From Phytophthora colocasiae (Eukaryota; Oomycota; Peronosporomycetes; Peronosporales; Peronosporaceae): 64,000 nucleotides of DNA. The notes beneath the pieces were generated by a model. That model made no database searches. It was not told the origin of the DNA and was given only the letters and a program-made list of their open reading frames with translations. Below, one piece after another: positions 56,563 through 64,000 of this stretch (its first letter is position 1; the number at the start of each line of letters is the position of its first letter). The position numbers were made by a program, and so were the translations under genes. The stretch spans positions 992,001-1,056,000 of the forward strand of contig JAGKQI010000081.1 of the NCBI GenBank assembly GCA_018806915.1, read 5' to 3'.

Positions 56563-58316
56563 CATTGAGGTGTATTGCGGGAAGAAGAATAAAGGCAAGA
56601 AGGAACAAAATGTCGGCCCTAAAGCTGTTGTTCGCAACATTACGAAAGCACTACGTGGACAGCCATATAAGCGCCTGATCATCACCGACAACTACTACTC
56701 CTCCATTCAGTTGTCTATCAAATTATACAATATGGGGCTCTACCACGTGGGGACTGTCAGGAAGTCGCGTCTCGGCTGGTGCCCAGACATCGAGTACAGC
56801 CAAAACAAAAGACCAAAGACTATTCCAAGAGGTCAGTATCGCATTGCCCACTCCAGGCAGTACCCGTACCTGGTTGCGCCTGCGTGGATGGACTCCAAGC
56901 CGGTAAACATGATCGCCACGGGGTGCAGCACACACCAGACCACCGTCAACCGGAGAGAAAAGGACGGCTCCGTCACAGTCACGCCGTGTCCGCAGCTGGT
57001 CGTGGATTACGCCGAAGGCATGGGAGGTGTCGACGTCCACGATCAGCTGCGCTTGCAGCGGTACTCACTGCAGAAGTGTGTGGCTTTCAAGAAATATTAC
57101 AAGCAGCTATTCCTCGGGATTGTTGATATGGCCCTGGTGAACGGGTTTATCGTGCAACAATATTGCCAAGAAGCGCGGTAGTTATGATGAGAAACCCACC
57201 TACATGCCTGTTTTCTCGCGGCGCTTATACAAAGACTTGCTAGCACTTGCGAGACGTGCATTTTGACAGCACTACCTCCTGTCGCGGAGGACTTAGTGGC
57301 AGGACCAGTGGCCCGAGGCGACCACGCCTTGGTCAACACTTCACAACCGCGTACAAAACTGAAACGCAGTCGAAACGTCGCCAACATCTTTGCAAGGTGT
57401 GCTCGGCTCATGCAAAAGTGGAAAATCGTTTGAAACAAGCCATTTTTGGCCTGACATGCAGCTTCACATTACTTATCGGCGGACGCGTTCACGCTATGCC
57501 CCAAGGTCCGTCGTGCCTGAAGCGGGAAGGAAACACTCTCTCCCGTGCCCAGATATGGCAACGACGTATGGAATGATGGCCGCAACATCCCCGGGCACAC
57601 CTTCAACCAGAGATCCGCTTCAGGGAAGGGAGAAGTGCAAGCGACTCAGAGTACGAACGACGAGGAGAGTTAGGAGAACGAGTGAGAGTGTAAGAAAATG
57701 AAGAAATCTGAGAGAAAGAAGGGGTGGCAAAGAGAATCTACAATGAATACACATTGATTGCGGCTGTTGTGTCTGGAATACTATTCCTTACATTGGTTTC
57801 TCATCGAAGCTTACACCTTCGCGCCTTTAGTGTGCTTCTTACGGGTCACGTTCATGCTTGTCGCGCCAACGAATGTACGTCTGAAGCGCGGGATCGAGCA
57901 ACTACCAGCAGATATCCAAAGCGCTTTCTGCGCAGAATGAACGCAACGCAGAAGGCAGAATTGCCGTCAGTTCCTTCCGCCATCCCCTCCAAAGTTAGGA
58001 ACTGGGCAAATTTTTCCTCTGCGTCCCATGAGCTGAACGTACAACCACTCATCTCGACATACAGCAATGCTAACAACTTCGACAGGAGTTGTCGAAGCTA
58101 ACAGGTGGTTTCTTTTATCATCGTTGAAGATCACCGAGAACCAATGGGGTCGGTGTGACTTCCAGCTGGAATGTTTTTCATAGAGGTGGCTGGATTGCAT
58201 GTTTTCTGCTTCAAAATTGCGTGGAGAGGACAAATGCCTGCCCTATTGCCGAAGAGGGCTTGAACCCCACTATTTTGTTGGGTTGACTGCGCATACTTTA
58301 ACGAAATGAAATTCTA

Positions 58317-58335
58317 ATTCTGTATGATACAGAAT
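58317..58335. repeat. PB5 right subterminal palindrome
   Basis: ATTCTGTATGATACAGAAT: perfect 9+1+9 dyad, 20 bp inside the right end. Confidence 0.9.
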
Positions 58336-58539
58336 ATGGGGCGGGACGCAAGGGGTTAACCTTCATAAAAAAATTTATTTTTTAAAAAATAGTAAATCAG
58401 TAATAAAATAACATTATGTTAATTGATATTTTTGTCTACTTTAGATCGTACTTTTTGGCTTTCAAAATTTCGTTTTTTTCCTGGCGTCATATTTGTAAAA
58501 TATTGTACCAAAAAATCTGAATCTTCTATTGATTTTATT

Positions 58540-58567
58540 ACCAAACTGTCTCACGACGTTCTAAATC
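58540..58567 (-). rRNA. rnl: Mitochondrial large-subunit rRNA fragment
   Basis: On the minus strand TTTAGAACGTCGTGAGACAG matches the conserved sarcin-ricin-proximal segment of large-subunit rRNA. Only about 28 bp are retained. Confidence 0.7.
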
Positions 58568-58581
58568 TTTTAAAAATTACA

Positions 58582-58612
58582 AAACGTCTTGGTTCGAGTC
58601 CAATTGTTTTAA
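58582..58612 (+). tRNA. Mitochondrial tRNA 3' fragment
   Basis: CTTGGTTCGAGTCCAATTG forms a T-arm (TTGG/CCAA around TTCGAGT). The rest of the tRNA is missing. Confidence 0.4.
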
Positions 58613-58685
58613 TTAAAAAAATAAAAAAAAGTAGATGAAGGTAGTCGTAGGAGGATAATCTATCAAATGAATTTTTATAACAGTT

Positions 58686-58900
58686 AGATTTTTAGTTCCT
58701 TTTTTTCTTAAAGCTACTATATTTTTACACCTTTTATTTTAGTAGTTTTTCATTATTAATTTTAGCGGTTAAGAGTACTATATTTTTATTATTGATTTTA
58801 ACGGTTAAAAATACTATGTTTTTAACCGTTTAAATTAATAATGAAAAATATCAGGTGTAAAAAATAAAGTAGCTTTAGGAAATAAAGGAACTAAAAATCT
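58686..58900. repeat. AT-rich foldback, arms about 80 bp
   Basis: Arms 58686-58770 and 58824-58900 are inverted copies with few mismatches and small indels. They begin AGATTTTTAGTTCCTTT and include AAAGCTACT and TTCATTATTAATTT. The loop of about 53 bp repeats TACTAT and TTTAACGGTT-like words. Confidence 0.85.
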
Positions 58901-58935
58901 CTATGAATTTTTTATCTTCCGAAAAAGATAATATA

Positions 58936-59209
58936 ATTACCGCCGGTTTTCACGCTGTTTTTTTCGGTCGGTTTGTCGTGCTGTCGTGCTGCGTATCCAT
59001 TCCGGAAAAAGAAAGTGGCGCTGAGGCTGGCAACTATGGCGGATGATAAGTGGGATTTCAGTGAATATGTTCATGGCGATCTGACTTACCGTTCGGAGGA
59101 AGATAGAATGACTTTGGAAAAGAGAACTGGCAGTCCTCAGGTTACGCTGTCTAGACTCTTGTCAAGTGACACTCTGCGTAATGAGATTTGGTCCCCTCTT
59201 TTTGTGTAA
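58936..59209 (+). pseudogene. Shard of a CRN-like gene C-terminus (G3-like)
   Basis: 58,943-59,040 matches 44,692-44,780 of G3 (CCGCCGGTTTTCACGCTGT, then GTGCTGCGTATCCATTCC and GCTGGCAACTATGG), with a small duplication CTGTCGTG. The frame then continues to 59,209 further than G3 does. Its left edge is the mitochondrial patch. Confidence 0.6.
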
Positions 59210-59439
59210 TCTCGTGTCCTGGTCGCGCTGTATGCGCGGGCACCTCGTCTTCTTTCTTTTACGTCTACCAGACAAGCTGGAGCGTCTTCTACATGTGTAC
59301 CGCGTTTCTGCCATAGATCTCGCTTCTCAGTATGTTCATACATTTCCGACGCCGAAAAATAACAATAGGTTTTCCATAGTCGATCGAGACTTAAGTCGAA
59401 AATAGTTACAGTAACCATGTTACGACTCGTAACTGCCGA
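59210..59439. other. Unassigned spacer
   Basis: No gene recognised between the CRN shard and the 3' end of G5. Confidence 0.3.
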
Positions 59440-61470
59440 CTAAACTAGACTCTGGTTTAACTTGAAAATCTCGAGAGCCATCTTGGACCGTTTCGAGGTG
59501 GGAACAGTATCACCTTGGCTATCACCTCCTCGTTTCAGGTATTTTCCCTTCTTTTCCATTCTGGATTCACTCGTGAGGACGCTTGAAGCAATCGTTCTTA
59601 ACGCTTCACAGGGCATTATCTTCGTCAAATTTATTCCGAAATGCCAGCTCTTTCTTGTTTTCGCTTTCATCTTGAAAAAGCGTATCAGGTTGCAACTCGA
59701 CAAGCGCCATGGTATTTCTCGGATAACTCTGGCAATACTCCTCAGTCTTTACAGCCTCTTTCTTTGCTTACAAAGGAGGAAGCGTCCCACGGCATATCGA
59801 TCCGAAACACAAGGAGAACATCACGCCGTTTCCCTCTGCGTCACTGCGAACAGTATTCTTCTTCTGCCCAAATTTGATTTCTTCTGCTGATCTGACCAAC
59901 GCAATTTCCTCGTTGCTTGCTATCGGTCCATCCAGATGTTCAGCACGTATAAGCGTTTAAAAGCTGTCGCTTTACTTCTGTTTCCAAGATTCAAGTAGAT
60001 ATGAAATGATGTCGTGAACAGGAATCTCGCGTAGAGAATTCCTCTCCGGTCAAATTTGTGTCTGGGTAGCTCCCCCTACAACCATCTCTCCTCGCTTCGA
60101 GTCTTCACGAAAATCAACATCATCGACACCTTACTCTTCCCAGATGGAATCTTTCTTCGTGAACATGGGGACTCCAATAGATCTGCTCCATCATCTCCAC
60201 GTGGGAAAATACCAGGTCGCCTGACGTCCCAACAAATACCATAACGTGTCTTCGTTCGGCTTCAGTGGTAATAACTGCATGAAGCGGGAGAAACCTACAT
60301 GCGCCACTTCTTCCACTTCGACATCCATTCGTTAACCACTGGCCTCTTCTCCTCGTTGAAATACACCATTGTAACGATATTTGCATCTCTATAACGTTGA
60401 AAACCTCCAGAAACTTCTTCACTCGAACGAATTTGACGATCTGGTAGTAATCGGCCCTCCCAAAGCGATCAACGGATACTACATACGCGTCCATGGCGAG
60501 CAGCATCACAATGGTAGCCACTACTTGTCCAGACCCACCCGTGTCGAGTAGTTCGTCTGCAATCAACCGTTCTAGCTGGGGAAGCATATAAGTAGCAAGA
60601 CCATCACTCTGTGCAAAGTGCCATACATCCATTGGCTCCAAAAAGTTACTATCGGTTCTCGAAGCGTAGCTGCACACGTAGCAGCTCACTCTCGAAATTG
60701 ATATACGCCAGCGTTGCAAGCATGAAATGTGCAACGGTTTGTGGTGCCAACGCCGTCAACGATTTCCTGATGCGCGGACGCATGCCAATTCGACATAACA
60801 CAGATGCAGCGCCAAACAGTGTCTCCTCCATGAAATTATAACGTTAGTAAGTTTAATCCCAACATGAGTTTTAAGGCAGCGGCAGCGATCGCATCTCCAC
60901 CGGAGTAAGAACTGTGCCACAGTGGACGGCCCATACGTACTCAATGAGCTTCAAAAGAGTAATTGTGATCCATCGTGGTCATGCAACACGCTTGTATACA
61001 GCAATTTGATCTTGGATGGATCACTTCACCACCCCTCTCCGTTGACAATTGCTGCCGTGTCTTCTTTTTCTCTTTCTTCGTCACTGTCGTAACTCTGATC
61101 TCTGCATGAAACATCTCTGCAATACTGTTTCCAAAATGCATCCATACTTTGTAACGAGTAACGAAAGGTGGGAACGAGAAACAGATCAGAGTCCCTTATA
61201 AAGACTGGGCTTGACGTTACGGATGGGCTCGAAATCATAGGGTTGGAATCCACTAACGCTCCAAAGATTTTCCCGTTCGGGTTTGCAAATCTGAGAGCCT
61301 CTTGAAAATCTCTGATCTCATTGTTGCCGTCAGCTAGCAGGTTTCTCGCCGAATCGATCACCACGACGACCATTTTCCCTTCTGGAATATTTGCTGGTTT
61401 CCCCTTCACAGTGTTTAACGCTGTAACCACTTTACCTTCCGCTTCTGTGTTGATAAACAATTTGTGACGA
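59440..61470 (-). pseudogene. CRN-like NTPase/REase protein G5, 5'-truncated, many frameshifts
   Basis: Closest to G2 over most of its length. It starts abruptly at LFINTEAEGK (about 61,465), after the position of Walker A, and has Walker B VVVVIDSAR in the first frame (61026-61511). At least six frame changes follow (near 61,030, 60,945, 60,830, 60,725, 60,350 and 60,010). A block from about 60,520 to 60,380 (DRFGRADYYQIVKFVRVKKF) matches G4 rather than G2, so the copy is mosaic. The C-terminal part (59440-59890) lacks the hAT insertion and so gives its empty site. It lies next to ankyrin gene C on the same strand. Confidence 0.6.
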
Positions 61471-61789
61471 ACCCAATACGCCTGTTCGCTAGCGGATCGT
61501 ATGGCTGACAATGCTTATCTGCGTTTGTCTCGCCGGGTTCTTGTTTGTGGGCTAGTCGCGATCAATAACAACAACACTCTGCTGGCTAAGTCACCTGCGC
61601 CGGAACCTCGTTCCTATTTGTATTCAATTAATAGACTAGTAGAGCCTCCGTCCCTACGTTCGCCTCGTTCGTTCGTCAATTCAACCGTTCGTTCGTCCGT
61701 CAATTCAATTGCTTGCCTTTTTGAGTACAAATTCCCGAACTACCTTATCGTTTTCCCGTCGGTCACCAGCCTCTCAGAGCGCAGATCGC
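61471..61789. other. Unassigned sequence between G5 and ankyrin C
   Basis: Contains a short-period repeat of CGTTCGTTCGTC and GTCAATTCAA words near 61,660-61,710. It replaces the missing 5' end of G5 and cuts the 3' end of ankyrin C, so it may be an insertion or a rearrangement joint. Confidence 0.35.
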
Positions 61790-63882
61790 CGACGATGTCA
61801 ATCCCCCGACCAATAGTTAACTGAGCAGTATAGTGCGAGTGGAGAAATAGCACGACCTCAAAATGCCCACCCCATGTTGCTGAATCGAGAGCTTCACTAG
61901 AGCAAACTGTTGGCCATTGTGAGTGTAGCCACTGTAGCATTCGCAGATCCCCTCTCGCAGCCGCGTAACCCGTTGCCTTCTCTGTGCAACCTTCGGTTCG
62001 GTTCAAGTGTAACCACTTGAGGACATGCATATGACCATATTGAGCTGCTTGATCCATCGCAGCAGTTGTGCAACCTGCCGTTGTGTTGAAGTGTAGCCAC
62101 TTGAGGATATCCAAATGTCCATGTTGAGCCGCTTGGTCCATCGCAGCAGTCGTGCATTTGACCATCGTATTGTAGTGGATCCACTTGACAAGCTCCAAAT
62201 TTCCACTTTTAGCCGCACTATCCATCACGGTAACCTCAAAACCTTTTGAAGTCCGCCACTTCCAGTCACTAGGCAAAGTAGTTTGACTCGGTGTGCTCTC
62301 CGAGCACATAAGCTTCCAGTGTAGGTACTTGACCACCTCAAAATGCCCATTTTCCGCCGCACAACCCATTGCAGATATGAAAGTGTTGTAGGTACTGATA
62401 TGATATGGATCCTCGAAATCTGGTAAATTGGTGAATAGCCATTCCACCACCTCAAGATGGCCATTCCTTGCAGCACCGACCATTGTCCCGCCGGAACAAC
62501 ACTCACTGCGGTTATTGTGAAGCCACTGGATAACCGCCAGGTAGCCATTCGTTGCAGCACCGCTCATTGCATCACTAGTACACTCTGGGATGCTTGCAGT
62601 TCTTGCGTGGGTGTCATCTCGTTTTCGTTTCTTGGATTTCATCGCCAATTGAACGTCATGCAAGTATTGGAGCACATCCAAGTGACCACTTTCGGCAGCT
62701 ACATCCATTACCCGTGTATTAGCGCCACTACCACCTCTACCCCATTCCCGCTCATGGGTAAACAAAGCATCGTCGTCCCCGAACTCTGTGTAAAGCCACT
62801 GAACAACGTCGAGATAGCCTTTCTTCGAGGCTTCAAGCATTGCTTGGCTAGGTACCATAGTTGTTTTCCACATGTCACGGCTACCGTTAAACTGTCGAAG
62901 TCGCTCTTGATCTTGATCTCTCTGTACAGCCCTCGACTTGCTGTCTGGTGGTATACATGCTCGTGACTGGAGATACTTCGCTAGAATTAAGTGCCCGTTA
63001 CTTGCTGCAGTGTGAATCGCAAATCGAGATTCTCTGGCTAACTCTTCTTCCAGTTCACCGTCCTTCGTTCCCACGATCAAGTAGCCAACGGACAGTATCG
63101 ATAAATCCCTTCCCTGCAGCTTTAATCACCAATCCCTGGCATCCTTCAAGTTGTCCGTGTTTGTCCAGCCATTGCAACATCTCAACGCTTCCCGATTTTT
63201 CCGCTACAGAATGGGCAGGTCGGAGTTTTGGAAGATTATGGGTCCACCTCGTCGCTCCGTGATCCATTAACCATTCTACCATAGTGATGTTGTCGCTACA
63301 AACGGCTGCTTCTAACGCTTGACTTTGTTGCCATGGACTGGAAGGAAAATGGCCGTAAATCCACTCGACAACTTCAGTGCTACGACTTTTAACACCCTTT
63401 TTCAATACCCTTACTCCCCAATTCACACAAAGACCCGGATCTCGTGCACTTCGGTCATAAAAGAGTTGTAGAATCTCTAGAGACCCAGTAGAAGCAGCAT
63501 TAGTGACCACTTCTATCGTTACCTTAGCTTCAGGGAACTTGGCTACAAGCCATCGAGCCATTTCCACATCGTTATGACGCACTGCCTCCATCATTGACTT
63601 TCTGAATTGGTATTGTCTGTAGTGAGGATCCGTTCGAAGGTATTTCCGTATTGTCCATGAAGTATCAACAACTTTCTCATTAACATTCGAGTCGTACATA
63701 TCACTGTAGCTCCAGACGCGATCCAGAAGACCAACCGATCCGAATTTTGACGCAACATGGAGAGGAATCTCTACCAAAGTGTCCAGGAAGAGGGAGACAG
63801 CGGAGACGACATGAGGGAGTTCTATGAACGTGTGGTTGGACTGGAATACGAGGGTCACCGCAGTTAGTGGAGGAAATTCCAT
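61790..63882 (-). pseudogene. Ankyrin-repeat protein, copy C (one frameshift, 3' end altered)
   Basis: It starts at ATG 63882 (MEFPPLTAV). The first ORF runs to about 63,060, where one extra base in a C-run (near 63,068) relative to copies A and B shifts the frame; the second runs to 61,740. Ankyrin units with AAMDQAAQHGHLDILKWLHF-type cores fill 62,340-61,980, and the KSKKRKRDD basic stretch is kept. Similarity to copy A ends near 61,790 and the last residues come from unrelated sequence. This is the best-preserved copy: a single homopolymer indel separates its two halves, so an assembly error is quite possible. Confidence 0.8.
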
Positions 63883-64000
63883 TGCGACTTTCGTGAGGCT
63901 GGCTCTTCACACGATTTGTTCTCACAAATTTGTAAACGGCGTTGCAAATAGCAGCTTTTCACGCTTATCGTTGGGCTTGTCTTCCTGCTACTTGTTGTTG
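63883..64000 (-). repeat. 5' flank shared with ankyrin gene B
   Basis: Nearly identical to 42,143-42,262, running to the window edge. It may hold the promoter; no specific element is recognised. Confidence 0.7.

Larger units (their letters stand above)
54690..57690 (+). pseudogene. PB5 transposase (piggyBac family, frameshifted)
   Basis: The N-terminal domain (54,695-54,839) has KLWSKLTAAGWKARKPSG and YLRPGV. A 60-nt intron (54840-54899, no palindrome) leads to an acidic linker exon (54900-55696) containing a 13-residue repeat. Intron 55697-55767 joins AAHCG to MLQMSAAGDYY; the core exon (55768-56476) has CISFDEGMVPNRSRFN (first Asp) and two frame changes near 56,390 and 56,430. Intron 56477-56562 leads to the exon with RLIITDNYYSSIQL (second Asp) and GGVDVHDQLRLQRYS (third). 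After 57,180 the frame shifts again and the Cys-rich tail (CKVCSAHA) is scrambled. It is more decayed than PB3. Confidence 0.8.
54435..58355 (+). mobile_element. PB5, piggyBac-type element, 3.9 kb
   Basis: TTAA at 54431-54434 and 58356-58359. The ends begin CCCTTATTCTCCCG (left) and, inverted, CCCCTTGCGTCCCG (right). Each has a 19-bp palindrome just inside: ATTCTGTATTCTACAGAAT (54450-54468) and ATTCTGTATGATACAGAAT (58317-58335). It is the same family as PB3. Confidence 0.9.
58360..58935. other. Mitochondrial-derived AT-rich patch, right flank of PB5
   Basis: About 575 bp, strongly AT-rich, with a large-subunit rRNA piece (minus strand), a tRNA T-arm and a long foldback. It ends abruptly at a CRN C-terminal shard. 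Confidence 0.65.

Overview
The window looks like a repeat-rich accessory region of an oomycete nuclear genome, probably a Phytophthora or downy-mildew relative. This rests on the mix of Crinkler(CRN)-like NTPase/nuclease genes, oomycete-style ankyrin-repeat genes, a GH72 beta-1,3-glucanosyltransferase relic, a DOT1-like methyltransferase relic, many piggyBac-type transposases with 60-100 nt GT-AG introns, and scraps of very AT-rich mitochondrial DNA. Almost every protein-coding gene carries at least one frameshift, stop or insertion. Some breaks could be assembly errors, but many paralogues share a picture of real decay (insertions with target duplications, internal deletions, truncations).

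Layout. 0-5.1 kb: ankyrin gene A (+) tail-to-tail with CRN gene G1 (-). 5.4-11.4 kb: a piggyBac-type end, a broken GH72 gene, unassigned sequence, and a frameshifted chromodomain plus OTU-like gene. 11.5-25.7 kb: four near-identical copies of an unclassified ~1.6 kb repeat (R) arranged as nested inverted repeats; the inner pair forms a large palindrome with a 1.2 kb loop. A DOT1-like relic lies between copies 3 and 4. The outer pair is joined to piggyBac PB1, full length on the right and internally deleted on the left. 25.2-39.2 kb: PB1, CRN gene G2 (split by an 800-bp hAT element), then PB2 and PB3 fused back to back. 39.5-47.2 kb: ankyrin gene B (split by a 547-bp solo LTR), CRN genes G3 and G4. 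47.8-50.3 kb: PB4, with perfect TTAA/TIR ends but an internally deleted gene. 50.3-58.9 kb: a MULE relic broken up by AT-rich mitochondrial fragments (rRNA pieces, rps12, cox2-like, tRNA ends), with PB5 inserted in the mitochondrial patch. 58.9-64.0 kb: a CRN shard, CRN gene G5, ankyrin gene C.

Themes. (1) Ankyrin and CRN genes recur as neighbours three times, so they probably spread as a module; CRN paralogues then exchanged tracts. (2) The five piggyBac elements fall into related families. Each family has a short palindrome with a TGTA/TACA core near its ends, and most introns of PB2-PB5 carry copies of the same motif near both splice sites. In PB5, eight half-sites also sit at exact 39-nt spacing inside a coding repeat. 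This coupling of transposon-end motif, intron and coding repeat is the most unusual signal in the window.
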